Assembly (NCBI GenBank): GCA_021733645.1
Contig: JAHREJ010000024.1
Coordinates: 1 to 63,658 of the forward strand
Direction of reading: 5' to 3'
DNA length: 63,658 nt
Origin: Bacillus subtilis subsp. subtilis
GTDB lineage: Bacteria; Pseudomonadota; Gammaproteobacteria; Xanthomonadales; Xanthomonadaceae
A program made the translations under genes and the position numbers. Shown here piece after piece: positions 22,720 to 30,943 of the stretch. The notes under the pieces are model-generated. The model was given only the letters and a program-made list of their open reading frames with translations, ran no database searches and was not told the DNA's origin. How positions within the stretch are numbered: the first letter of the stretch is position 1; each line of letters starts with the position of its first letter.

Positions 22720-23818
22720 GCGCGGGCGGGTCGGTGTAGAAGGCGGCGATCGGGGCGATGAAGTCCTGCGGGTTGGCGCCCACCAGGTTGGTGAGCACGA
22801 TCACCGCCAGCTTGCGCTCGGGGTAAACGATGAAGGCGGCGCGGGCACCGCCCATGCCGCCAACCTGCAGGTCCGGTGCGGTGCCCATGACCGGCCAGCC
22901 GGCCGACCAGCCGCCGGCCGCGCCGCTGTTGAGCGTTTCCGGTGTCCACATACGGCGCACGCCATCGGGCGTGAGCAGTTGCCCCTTCGACAGCGCGATC
23001 ATCCACCGGCTCACTTCGTCGGCGGTGGTGAGCATGCCGGCGCCGGCCCACAGCCCCGGTGACAGGTCGTAGAACCAGTGCGACAGCCGCGCCGGCGCGT
23101 CGGCCGCGTCGCTCTTGCGCGGGAACCAGCTGTAGATGGTGGCCGCGCCGGCGACCAGGTCGTAGCTGTCACCAAAGGTGGTGCGCGGCATGCCCACCAC
23201 GTCGAACTGATGCTGGGCCATGTACTGCGCGTACGGCACGCCGGCCTGTTTGGCGATGATTCTGGCGAGCAGCACGTAGTTGGTCTGGTTGTACCTGTGG
23301 CGCTCGCCCGGTGCTGCCTCCACCGGCAGTGCGGTCACCTGTTCCCACGCCGCCTGTTCGGTGCCGCCACCCAGCAGGCCCTGCGCATCGAGGATGTCCG
23401 GCAGGCCGGAGGTATGGGCGAGCAACTGGCGTACGCGCACCTTGCGCCACGCGGGCGGCAGATCATCGAGGTAGCGCGACACGGGGGCCTGCAGGTCCAC
23501 GCGCCCGGCCTGGGCCAGTTGTGCCATCGCCACCCCGGTGAAGGACTTGGTGGCCGAGTTGAGCGGAAAACGCGTGTCGCGGGTGACGGCGGCGGCGTTT
23601 TCGACGTTGGCCACTCCGTAGGCCTCCGACAGCACCTGCCGGCCGTCCTTGACCACCGCGATCTGCAGGCCGGGAATACGCTTGGCCTGCATCGTCTGCT
23701 GCACGAACTGGCGGGTCTGCGCGTTGGCCTGGTCCCACCCGGTGGACGGGGCGGCCAGGCACGCCAGGGGCAGCACGAGCGAGGCCAGGACGGTGGCGCG
23801 GAGAATTCGGGAGCGCAT
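22676..23818 (-). CDS. Serine hydrolase of the class C beta-lactamase / penicillin-binding family
   Basis: A 380-residue exported protein of the beta-lactamase (serine hydrolase) family. A Sec signal peptide covers about residues 1-23. The nucleophile motif SATK is at 88-91. The second motif reads YNQTNY at 176-181, where the family usually has YSN, so its Asn is replaced by Gln. The substrate is unknown; peptidase or esterase activity is as likely as beta-lactamase. AAGGAAAG precedes the ATG at 23818; the longer frame was rejected. It is divergent from a BlaI-type repressor gene with two operator-like dyads between them. Confidence 0.85.
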   Translation of the reverse strand: MRSRILRATVLASLVLPLACLAAPSTGWDQANAQTRQFVQQTMQAKRIPGLQIAVVKDGRQVLSEAYGVANVENAAAVTRDTRFPLNSATKSFTGVAMAQLAQAGRVDLQAPVSRYLDDLPPAWRKVRVRQLLAHTSGLPDILDAQGLLGGGTEQAAWEQVTALPVEAAPGERHRYNQTNYVLLARIIAKQAGVPYAQYMAQHQFDVVGMPRTTFGDSYDLVAGAATIYSWFPRKSDAADAPARLSHWFYDLSPGLWAGAGMLTTADEVSRWMIALSKGQLLTPDGVRRMWTPETLNSGAAGGWSAGWPVMGTAPDLQVGGMGGARAAFIVYPERKLAVIVLTNLVGANPQDFIAPIAAFYTDPPALNRAGRPSPAGSPR

Positions 23819-23965
23819 GCAGCTTTCCTTGGGCGGGTGCACCGGTCGCCGCGCGCCGATGAAGCGCGGACAGCCCGGGCTCGCAGGCTTGGATGCGGTG
23901 GAGGGCCAAAAGGTTTAAGCGCCGCGCACGCTACCGTTCGTCGGCGCACGCCATCCGGCACTTGA

Positions 23966-24004
23966 CGACAGGTGTAGTCACTGCCACCGTGGCTACACGT
24001 GTAG
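23966..24004. promoter_or_regulatory. Two BlaI/CopY-type operator dyads
   Basis: CTACACGTGTAG at 23993-24004 is a perfect palindrome containing TACA-NN-TGTA, the core bound by BlaI, MecI and CopY repressors. CGACAGGTGTAG at 23966-23977 is an imperfect copy. Their centres are 27 bp apart. They sit between the divergent serine hydrolase (23818) and repressor (24020) starts, so they could control both directions. Confidence 0.7.
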
Positions 24005-24019
24005 TCATTGGAGCGGGTC

Positions 24020-24406
24020 ATGCGCGGCAAATCCATCGGGGACCAGGAACTGGCCCTGTTGCAGTACGTAGCAGAGCAGGGCGGCGCCACCGTGGGCGAG
24101 GTGGCCGCTGGATTCGGCGAAGCGCGCGGCCTGGCCCGCTCGACCGTGCTGACCATGATGGAGCGCCTGCGTGGCAAGGCCTACCTGCAGCGCAAGCAGG
24201 TGCAGGGCGTGTACCGCTACGGGGCCACCAGCGGCCAGGACAGTGTTGTGCAGGGCGCGGTGGCCAGCTTCGTGGAGAAGACCCTGCAGGGCTCGGTGTC
24301 GCCCTTCGTGGCCTTCATGTCGCACAAGGCCGAGGTCAGCGACCAGGAGCTGGCCGAGCTGGAAGCATTGGTGGCGCAGCTGCAATCACGCAAGCGGGAG
24401 GCTTGA
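24020..24406 (+). CDS. BlaI/MecI/CopY-family winged-helix repressor
   Basis: A 128-residue repressor of the BlaI/MecI family. The winged-helix DNA-binding domain fills about residues 1-70 (GDQELALLQYVAEQGGATVGEVAAGF, then STVLTMMERLRGKAYLQRKQ). The C-terminal helices form the dimerisation part that, in relatives, is cut by the partner M56 protease. The ATG at 24020 has GGAG seven bases upstream and lies 15 bp after the operator palindrome, so the gene is probably autorepressed. The M56 gene starts three bases after its stop, so they are one operon. Confidence 0.9.
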   Translation: MRGKSIGDQELALLQYVAEQGGATVGEVAAGFGEARGLARSTVLTMMERLRGKAYLQRKQVQGVYRYGATSGQDSVVQGAVASFVEKTLQGSVSPFVAFMSHKAEVSDQELAELEALVAQLQSRKREA

Positions 24407-24409
24407 GTC

Positions 24410-26227
24410 ATGGACACCGTGATGACCGAAATGCTGGTGCGGCTGGGCTGGACCAGCCTGCAAAGTGCGGTGCTGGTGGCGCTGGTGTGGGGCGTGTGCC
24501 GGCTGCTGCCGTCGCTGCCGGCGGCAACGCGCTGCCGCCTGTGGTGGCTGGTGGCCGCCCAGGCGCTGCTGGGCCTGGTCTGGAACAGCCCGCTGGAACT
24601 GGCGGTACTGCCGGCGCCGGCGGCGGCACCCACACTGCAGGTGGCCGCGTTGCCGGCCACCGAGGGTGCACTGGCCTTGGCCCCGGCCGTGTACGACACG
24701 GCGGTGCTGGCGGCACCGCAGGCCGCGGCGTGGTCCTGGTCGATGCTGCTGCTGGCGGCCTGGGGGGCCGGTGTGCTGGTGATGTTGCTGCACAGCCTGC
24801 GCGGGTACCGCGCCAGCCGCGCGCTGGTGCGCGGTGCGGTGGCCTGCACCGACGCGTCGCTGCAGCACGCGCTGCAGCTGGCCGCTGAGGCGCACGGCCT
24901 GCGCCGTGCGCCGGTACTGAAGCTTTCCGCGCAGATCCGCTCGCCGCAGCTGATCGGCCCGTGGCGCCCGGTACTGCTGCTGCCGGCCCGCGAACTGCCG
25001 TCCATGCCCGCCGATGACGTGGACATGGCGCTGACCCACGAGCTGGTCCACCTGCAACGCCACGACCTGTGGTGGGGCCTGTTGCCAGCGCTGGCGCAGC
25101 ATCTGTTCTTCTTCCATCCGCTGGTGCACCTGGCAGCCCGCGAGTACGCCGTGGCCCGCGAGGAGGCCTGCGACGGTGCCGTGGTGGCCGGGCATGGCCA
25201 TTGCCGCCACGACTACGGCCGGCTGCTGGTGCAGCTGGGCGTGGCACCGCGCCCGGCGGTGGGCGTGGCCAGCGCCTCGCCCAACTTCCGCAGCCTCAAG
25301 CGGCGCCTGTTGAGCCTGCAGCAGACCCGACGCTTCCCGCGTCTGGCCGCCGTGGCGATCACCGCGCTGTTCGTGCTGGTCGGCGTTGCCCCGCTGCGCC
25401 TGGTCGCCGCGGTTGCCCCGCCGCCGCCACCGGCCCCGCCGGCAGCCTCCAGCGAACCGGTGCCGCCGTCGCCCGCGCCGCCCCAGTCGGTGCCGTCAGT
25501 GCAGCGGCCGCCCCGGCCGGCGCTGGCGCCGACGCCGCCAGCAGCACCGGCCGCGCCCGTCGCGCCCGTCGCGCCGCGCGCACCGGAACCGTTGCAGCCG
25601 TTGCGTGGTGAGCTGTCCGTGGTCACCCACGGTCAGCTCAACCTCTCCCGCCAGCCCGCGCAAGCCTTCGTGCTGATGAGCGAGGACGACAATTTCGTCG
25701 ACGCCTCGGTCGCCGATCTCAAGCAGGCCCGGCGCGATGCGGGCAATGCCGAGCCGGCGTTGTGGGTGCGGCGTGGCCAGGCACGCTTCGTGATCCGCGA
25801 CCCGGCGGTGCTGCGCCAGCTGGCACGCGCCCAGGCCGAAGTGGCCGCACTGGGCAACGCGCAGGCCGAGCTGGGCGATCGCCAGTCGGCGATCGGCGAG
25901 CACATGGCCAAGGTGTCGATGCAGGTCACCGCCGATGCGATGGCACAGGTGGATGTTGCCGCGGTGGTCGACGGGGCGATGCGCCAGACCAACCTGGACG
26001 CCGCCGCCGAGGCCAACCAGGCGGCGCGCCACGCACGGGTGGCGGCCGTCAGGGCGATCGATTCGCAGCAGATCGCCAAGGTGGCCCGTCAGCAGGCCGA
26101 ACTGGGCCGGGAACAGGTGCGCCTGGCCCAGCAACAAAGCCTGGCCTCGGCCCGGGCTGCCCGCGATGTGCGCGCGGCGATCGACCAGGCGCTGTCCAGC
26201 GGCAAGGCCGAGCGCCTGCGCGACTGA
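24410..26227 (+). CDS. M56-family (BlaR1-like) membrane metalloprotease without penicillin sensor domain
   Basis: A 605-residue membrane protease. Hydrophobic segments lie near residues 15-35, 43-58, 108-128, 225-240 and 311-333. The zinc motif HELVH is at 210-214, with REEACDGA downstream. Unlike BlaR1, the C-terminal part has no SxxK/YxN penicillin-binding domain. Instead a Pro/Ala linker (about 334-395) leads to an exported region of about 200 residues: a small beta part (AFVLMSEDD) and a long Ala/Gln-rich coiled coil. The likely task is to cleave the BlaI-type repressor on an envelope signal. The first ATG (24410) was taken; 24422 is an alternative. Confidence 0.85.
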   Translation: MDTVMTEMLVRLGWTSLQSAVLVALVWGVCRLLPSLPAATRCRLWWLVAAQALLGLVWNSPLELAVLPAPAAAPTLQVAALPATEGALALAPAVYDTAVLAAPQAAAWSWSMLLLAAWGAGVLVMLLHSLRGYRASRALVRGAVACTDASLQHALQLAAEAHGLRRAPVLKLSAQIRSPQLIGPWRPVLLLPARELPSMPADDVDMALTHELVHLQRHDLWWGLLPALAQHLFFFHPLVHLAAREYAVAREEACDGAVVAGHGHCRHDYGRLLVQLGVAPRPAVGVASASPNFRSLKRRLLSLQQTRRFPRLAAVAITALFVLVGVAPLRLVAAVAPPPPPAPPAASSEPVPPSPAPPQSVPSVQRPPRPALAPTPPAAPAAPVAPVAPRAPEPLQPLRGELSVVTHGQLNLSRQPAQAFVLMSEDDNFVDASVADLKQARRDAGNAEPALWVRRGQARFVIRDPAVLRQLARAQAEVAALGNAQAELGDRQSAIGEHMAKVSMQVTADAMAQVDVAAVVDGAMRQTNLDAAAEANQAARHARVAAVRAIDSQQIAKVARQQAELGREQVRLAQQQSLASARAARDVRAAIDQALSSGKAERLRD

Positions 26228-26240
26228 CGGCCTGGGAAAC

Positions 26241-26268
26241 GGCGGCCTGCCCAGCCACGCAGGCCGCC
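26241..26268. terminator. Bidirectional hairpin between convergent genes
   Basis: GGCGGCCTGC and GCAGGCCGCC form a perfect 10-bp stem with an 8-base loop, 14 bp after the M56 stop and 20 bp after the stop of the opposing inhibitor gene. No U-tract follows on either side. Confidence 0.6.
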
Positions 26269-26288
26269 AGCCTTACCCGTTCAACCCA

Positions 26289-26609
26289 TCAACCGCAGTT
26301 GGCGCGCACGATCTTGTTCTGCGCATCCACTTCGAGGCTGAGGCGGTCTTCGCGGAAGTCCATGGTCATCGCCATGCCCGGTTTGAGCACGCGCGCATGG
26401 CGGGCGCCGCTGTCCTGCACGGCTTTTTTGACCACCGCCTCGCTGGCGGTTTGCCCGACCAGGCCATTGAGGGCGTCCGCATTGCAGCGGGCAGCGCTGT
26501 CGTCACCGGCGGCCATCGGCTCGGAGGTCGGGGCGGTGGTTTTCGGCGGCTGGCTGCACGCGGCCAGCGGCAACGCGCAACCAAGGGCCAACAACAGGGT
26601 AAGGCGCAT
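26289..26609 (-). CDS. I78-family peptidase inhibitor lipoprotein (copy C)
   Basis: A 106-residue lipoprotein with signal peptide and lipobox LAAC (Cys18), then a canonical I78 domain: CNADALNGLVGQTASEAVV, ARVLKPGMAMTMDFREDRLSLEVD and the terminal NCG. It is the best fit to the family of the three copies. A strong ribosome site (GGAGGAG) precedes the ATG at 26609. The family inhibits serine proteases; the target here is unknown, though a secreted trypsin-like enzyme is encoded at 3298 in the same window. Confidence 0.85.
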   Translation of the reverse strand: MRLTLLLALGCALPLAACSQPPKTTAPTSEPMAAGDDSAARCNADALNGLVGQTASEAVVKKAVQDSGARHARVLKPGMAMTMDFREDRLSLEVDAQNKIVRANCG

Positions 26610-26687
26610 GCGGTACTCCTCCCGGGTCAGTAGCGGCCAGTGTGCTGGGTATGGGCTTCACATGGCGTCAAAAGCCCGCCGCCGCGT

Positions 26688-27782
26688 TCAGCGGTTCTGC
26701 AACGCCAGCGTCTCCCGCTCCCGCTGCTCCTCGGCCACCAGCCGCAGCATCAGCAATGACAGCGTCACCACGTCCTGGTGGTTGTGGTCGGCCACCCGGC
26801 GAAGATTCACCGCGCTGCCGCCGCGCAGGTAGTTCAGCCACGCCGCCGGCGCTTCGGAACCGGGCAGGTCGTCGTCGCGCACGATCTGCAGCAGTTGCCG
26901 TTCGATGGTGGCCAGCCGGCAGTTCTCCCAGGTGCCGCGGTAGCGGCGGCGGGTCGGGAACAGCAGGTCCACATGATCCAGCGGGGTGATCGGGCAGCGC
27001 TGGCGGGCCAGGCGGTAGCGGGTCTTGAGCAGCGGGGCGTCGTAACAACGGCCGTTGTAGCTGGAAAACACCGTGCGGGGCGTGAGCCAGCCGGCGAACT
27101 CGGCCAGCATGGCGCTTTCGGCGGCCAGGGTGGTCATCAACAGCTGGCGGATGCGCAGGCCATCGCCCTGCCCGGGATGGGCATGCCAGTCGGCAGCGCC
27201 GATCATGAAGGCACGCGTGCCGGTGCCGCCGGCCAGGCCGGTGGTTTCGGTGTCGAAGAACATCAGGTCGTGCGGCGGCACCTGGTGGCCCTCGCGCTTG
27301 GCGAAGGCCAGCGACAGCGGTTGGGTGGGAATGGGCTGGGGCAGGAACGATTCGATCAGGAACAGGCCGGGCGCGATCTCCTCGCCGGGGACGTGGCGGT
27401 CCTGCGCGTTGGCGCGCGGTCGTGCCGGCGTCGCTGCCGCCCCGCGATCACGCAGGCCGAGCAGGCGATGCAGGCCGCCGATGTCGGGTGTGCGCAGGGT
27501 GGGGGCCGGTACCGCCACCGACGCGGCTTCGCCGGTCGGTTTGTGGCGGATTTCCTGCTCGACCCAGGCAAACACCGAGGCCGGTGCGGGTGGGTGCGCG
27601 TTCGCGTCGTTGGCCGCAGCCGCGGGGGGCGGTGGAGAGCAGGCCGACCCACGGTCTACAGCGACGGGCTTGTCTGCACCCACCGGACCCTCGCCAGGTG
27701 TCGTCGCCGCCAAGGCGGTCGACACACGGGCGTCGCCCGCCTGCCGGCGCAGCAGGCGCAGCTTGTCCAGGCTGAGGCTCAC
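26688..27782 (-). CDS. YprB-like ribonuclease-H-fold exonuclease (MrfB-like)
   Basis: A 364-residue DEDD-type nuclease like B. subtilis YprB/MrfB. The N-terminal 150 residues are low-complexity and Ala/Pro-rich. The catalytic core starts at LMFFDTETTGLAGGTGT (motif I, Asp-Glu), continues with VFSSYNGRCYDAPLL (motif II) and ends with RRVADHNHQDVVTLSLL (motif III, Asp-rich). The start is a GTG overlapping the helicase stop codon by four bases, so translation is coupled. In B. subtilis this helicase/nuclease pair repairs mitomycin C lesions independently of nucleotide excision repair; the same role here is inferred. Confidence 0.85.
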   Translation of the reverse strand: MSLSLDKLRLLRRQAGDARVSTALAATTPGEGPVGADKPVAVDRGSACSPPPPAAAANDANAHPPAPASVFAWVEQEIRHKPTGEAASVAVPAPTLRTPDIGGLHRLLGLRDRGAAATPARPRANAQDRHVPGEEIAPGLFLIESFLPQPIPTQPLSLAFAKREGHQVPPHDLMFFDTETTGLAGGTGTRAFMIGAADWHAHPGQGDGLRIRQLLMTTLAAESAMLAEFAGWLTPRTVFSSYNGRCYDAPLLKTRYRLARQRCPITPLDHVDLLFPTRRRYRGTWENCRLATIERQLLQIVRDDDLPGSEAPAAWLNYLRGGSAVNLRRVADHNHQDVVTLSLLMLRLVAEEQRERETLALQNR

Positions 27783-30286
27783 TGCGGCACCACCTCGGCG
27801 ACGACGCGCTCGACGCTGGCGGCATCGGGCAGCGCCTGTGCGTCGAACAGATCCAGCACCTTCACTGACAGCGCCTTGGGCGTGGTGGCATCGTCTTCCT
27901 GGCCGGCCAGCACCGGGCCCACGCAGGCCGGGCAGCCGGCCTTGCAGTCGCAGCGTTGCACCAGTTCGCGCGCGCGCTGCAGCAGTTCGGCCTGGCGCAG
28001 CCACAGCGGTTCGCTCAGGCCCACGCCACCGGGGAAGTTGTCGTACAGGTACACGGTGGGCACGAACTGCTGCTGCAGCTCGATTGCGCTGGCGTCGAAC
28101 TCGGCACCGCGCAGCTGGCCGCGGCCGCTCTGGTCGGCCACCGCAAACCACGCGCCATCGCCGTTGCCCACGGCCTTCTGCAGGTCGCGCGCGTCGGCCA
28201 TCACCGCTACGGTGGCCACGATGTGCAGCGCGTAGGCCGCACCGAGGAAGCCGTCCAGCGCTTCCTGCTTGCTGTCGAAGGCCGTCAGCAGCAGGGCCTG
28301 CGGCAATTGCCACCACACTGCCGTGGTGTGCAGTTCCTGATCGGGCAGGTTGACCGGGCCATAGCCGATGTTTTCATGGGTGTAATAGCGGATCTTCTTG
28401 TAGCCGGCCACGCGCCGCACCACGTGCACTTCGCCGTGGTGCGAATCGCCCCGGCCGGCCACGCAGCCGTCGAAGCGGTCCAGCACCTTGAGCTTGGTGA
28501 AGTCGATGCTGTCGGTGTAGTAGTCCACGTAGGTGCGGGTCACGTACGCCTTGCGGCCTTCCCAGTCCAGCCGCTCCACCTGGTAAGGCGTGGACTGCAC
28601 CATGTGGATGGCACCTTCATACAGCGTGAGCGCGGCGGCCGAATAATCCACCTCGGCGATGATCTGCTGCTTGCCATCGCTGCGGTCCACCACCACGAAG
28701 TTGCCGTCGGCCACCGAGCGCAGGCTCACCGCATTGGCCGGGTAGCTGTCGGCGATCCATTCCCAGCGGTCGCCTTCGCGGTGGATCACCTCGGTTTCGG
28801 CCAGGGCTTCCAGGAATACCAGCGGGTCGATCGGGCCGAACGGGTCACCGGCCAGGAACGGCAGTTCGAAGGCCGCGCAGCGGATGTGGTCGAACAGGAT
28901 CAGCGGCTGGTCCGGGGCGATGCGTGCGTGTTCGGGCGAGGCATCGGCAAAGAAATCCGGATGCCGCACCACGTACTGGTCCAGCGGTTGCGAGCTGGCC
29001 ACCAGCACCCCCAGCGCCGGCTGCTGGCGCCGGCCGGCGCGGCCAAAGCGCTGCCAGGTGGCGGCCACGCTGCCGGGGTAGCCGTTGAGCACCACCACGT
29101 CCAGGCTGCCGATATCCACGCCCAGTTCCAGCGCCGAGGTACTGACGATGCCGTCGATCTGCCCGGCGCGCATGGCCCGTTCGGTCTCGCGGCGTTCGGT
29201 GGGCAGGTAGCCGCCACGGTAGGCGCGGATGCGCGCGGGCTTGCGCGGGTCGTGGTCGAAGATGTCCTTGAGGTACTTGGTGAGTACTTCAACCATCAGC
29301 CGGCTCTGCGCGAAGATCAATGTCTTCAGCCCGGACTTGATCGCGATGCGGGCGATGCGGTTGCTCTGCGACCGCGCCGATGCGCGCAGGCCGAGGTCGG
29401 CGTTGACCACCGGCGGGTTCCACAGCAGCACGTGCTTGGGCCCGCTGGGCGCACCGGATTCGGTGATGGCCGTGACCGGCGCCTCGATCAGCGCCTGCGC
29501 ATGCGCCTGCGGGTTGCCGATGGTGGCCGAGCACAGGATGAACTGCGGTTGCACTCCGTAGAACGCGCAGATCCGCTTGAGCCGGCGCAGCACATTGGTG
29601 ACGTGGCTGCCGAACACGCCGCGGTAGGTATGTACTTCGTCGATGACCACATAGCGCAGGTTCTCGAAGAACTGCGCCCACTTGGTGTGGTGCGGCAGGA
29701 TCGCCTGGTGCAGCATGTCCGGGTTGGAGACCACGATGTCGCCATGCAGGCGGATGGCCTGGCGCGCATCGCCGGGGGTGTCGCCATCGAAGGTGAAGGC
29801 CTTCACTCCCAGGTCGCCGGCACGGTTGAGCTCCAGCAGCTCGGCCACCTGGTCCTGGGCCAGGGCCTTGGTCGGGAACAGGTACAGCGCCTTGGCCTTG
29901 CCCTGCATGGCCGCACTGACCACCGGCAGGGTGTAGCACAGCGACTTGCCGCTGGCGGTGGGGGTCACGATGGCCACGTGTTCGCCACGCTGGGTGGCGT
30001 CCCATGCTTCAGCCTGGTGGCTGTAGAGCTGCTCGATGCCGCGTGCCTTCAGTGCGGCGGCCAACGCGGCCGGCACGTCGGCCGGCAGCGGCGCATAGCG
30101 GCCTTCGCGGCCGGGAAGGGTGAAGCTGCCGGTGATGCGGTCGGCGTAGCGCTGCTGCAGGCGCGCGGTGAGCAGCGCGCCGTTGCGCGAAGGCAGCCCG
30201 TCGGTGGTGGACAGGCGGCGCTCGGCGTCTTCGGTGCGCTTGGCGAGTTCGTAGGCCATGAGGCAACGGTCTGCAAAGGACGTCAT
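27779..30286 (-). CDS. DEAD/DEAH-box helicase with DUF1998/MZB C-terminus (YprA/MrfA-like)
   Basis: An 835-residue superfamily 2 helicase of the YprA/MrfA/Hrq1 type. Walker A is TPTASGKS, the DEVH box is DEVHTYRG, and the second RecA-like domain contains TSALELGVDIGSLD and QRFGRAGRR. The C-terminal zinc-binding domain shows the cysteine cluster CDCKAGCPACVGP typical of MrfA. Its partner nuclease follows with a four-base overlap. The start is uncertain: ATG 30286 is given, with ATG 30259 as the alternative, and neither has a good ribosome site. A 17-bp palindrome lies 14 bp upstream of 30286. Confidence 0.9.
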   Translation of the reverse strand: MTSFADRCLMAYELAKRTEDAERRLSTTDGLPSRNGALLTARLQQRYADRITGSFTLPGREGRYAPLPADVPAALAAALKARGIEQLYSHQAEAWDATQRGEHVAIVTPTASGKSLCYTLPVVSAAMQGKAKALYLFPTKALAQDQVAELLELNRAGDLGVKAFTFDGDTPGDARQAIRLHGDIVVSNPDMLHQAILPHHTKWAQFFENLRYVVIDEVHTYRGVFGSHVTNVLRRLKRICAFYGVQPQFILCSATIGNPQAHAQALIEAPVTAITESGAPSGPKHVLLWNPPVVNADLGLRASARSQSNRIARIAIKSGLKTLIFAQSRLMVEVLTKYLKDIFDHDPRKPARIRAYRGGYLPTERRETERAMRAGQIDGIVSTSALELGVDIGSLDVVVLNGYPGSVAATWQRFGRAGRRQQPALGVLVASSQPLDQYVVRHPDFFADASPEHARIAPDQPLILFDHIRCAAFELPFLAGDPFGPIDPLVFLEALAETEVIHREGDRWEWIADSYPANAVSLRSVADGNFVVVDRSDGKQQIIAEVDYSAAALTLYEGAIHMVQSTPYQVERLDWEGRKAYVTRTYVDYYTDSIDFTKLKVLDRFDGCVAGRGDSHHGEVHVVRRVAGYKKIRYYTHENIGYGPVNLPDQELHTTAVWWQLPQALLLTAFDSKQEALDGFLGAAYALHIVATVAVMADARDLQKAVGNGDGAWFAVADQSGRGQLRGAEFDASAIELQQQFVPTVYLYDNFPGGVGLSEPLWLRQAELLQRARELVQRCDCKAGCPACVGPVLAGQEDDATTPKALSVKVLDLFDAQALPDAASVERVVAEVVPQ

Positions 30287-30300
30287 GGAAACATGGATGC

Positions 30301-30317
30301 GTCTCAATATTTGAGAC
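30301..30317. promoter_or_regulatory. Perfect palindrome upstream of the MrfA-like helicase
   Basis: GTCTCAA-TAT-TTGAGAC has two exact 7-bp arms. It lies between the divergent helicase gene and the plus-strand secreted protein gene, close to the helicase start. This suggests a dimeric regulator. It does not match the LexA box of this family that I know (TTAGTA-type). Confidence 0.6.
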
Positions 30318-30425
30318 ACATCCACGGCGAGGCGTGAACCATTCAGTCCCCCCGGTGTGGCAACGAAATCTGAAGGCGCGGTTCGTATCCTTGTAGCCGT
30401 AGGCAACCGACCGGGATGGACCGCT

Positions 30426-30905
30426 GTGGCGCGAGTGGGATTTCAAGCAATGGTGTTGGCCGGCATGATGCTGGCGGGCCGGACACAGGCCCAGTCGCCG
30501 CCGGAACCGCTACCGGAACCGGAACCGTCCAGTGCGCCTGCTTCCAGCGCCAACGGTGATGTCACCACCCTGGGCGAGGTGCGCGCGATCAAGCCCGAGG
30601 ATGACCAGCCGCTGGATCTGTACCGCTTCAAGAGCCCGGTGCAGGCCGCGCCGAATCGTTTCAGCCGGTCCTGGAGCGAACCGCCCTCGCCCGAACAGGT
30701 GGGCATGAGTGGCGGCTACGTGATGAAGGGCATCGTTTACGGCATCGTCAAAGCGGCGCAGGGCATCAACAAGATCACCGGCGGACCGGACCAGATCCAG
30801 TCGGCCATCGCGCGCCCGCCACCGGCATTGAGCGAGCAGCAACAACGCCGGGCGCTGCAGTTCTGCGATCCGCAGCAGGGCTGCGTGGCACCGCCGCAGA
30901 AGTGA
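30426..30905 (+). CDS. Hypothetical secreted protein
   Basis: A 159-residue protein of no family I recognise. A short signal peptide (VARVGFQAMVLAGMMLAGRTQAQ) leads into a Pro/Glu/Ser-rich stretch and then a more ordered region with DLYRFKSPV and a GYVMKGIVYGIVKAAQGINK helix. Two cysteines near the end (FCDPQQGC) may form a disulphide. A GTG at 30426 gives the most compact signal peptide; a GTG at 30357 or an ATG at 30450 are alternatives. The next gene starts 38 bp after the stop and also encodes a secreted protein. Confidence 0.65.
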   Translation: MARVGFQAMVLAGMMLAGRTQAQSPPEPLPEPEPSSAPASSANGDVTTLGEVRAIKPEDDQPLDLYRFKSPVQAAPNRFSRSWSEPPSPEQVGMSGGYVMKGIVYGIVKAAQGINKITGGPDQIQSAIARPPPALSEQQQRRALQFCDPQQGCVAPPQK

Positions 30906-30943
30906 CCGTCTATGCTGTCGCCCCCTCCTGCCCGTCCATCGCC

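Noticed and set aside
24410..26227. Genuine BlaR1 beta-lactam sensor
   Set aside because: The C-terminal exported part has no SxxK or YxN motif of a penicillin-binding domain.
30301..30317. LexA (SOS) box in front of the repair pair
   Set aside because: The palindrome has no CTG-N10-CAG or TTAGTA-type core, so SOS control is not shown by sequence.
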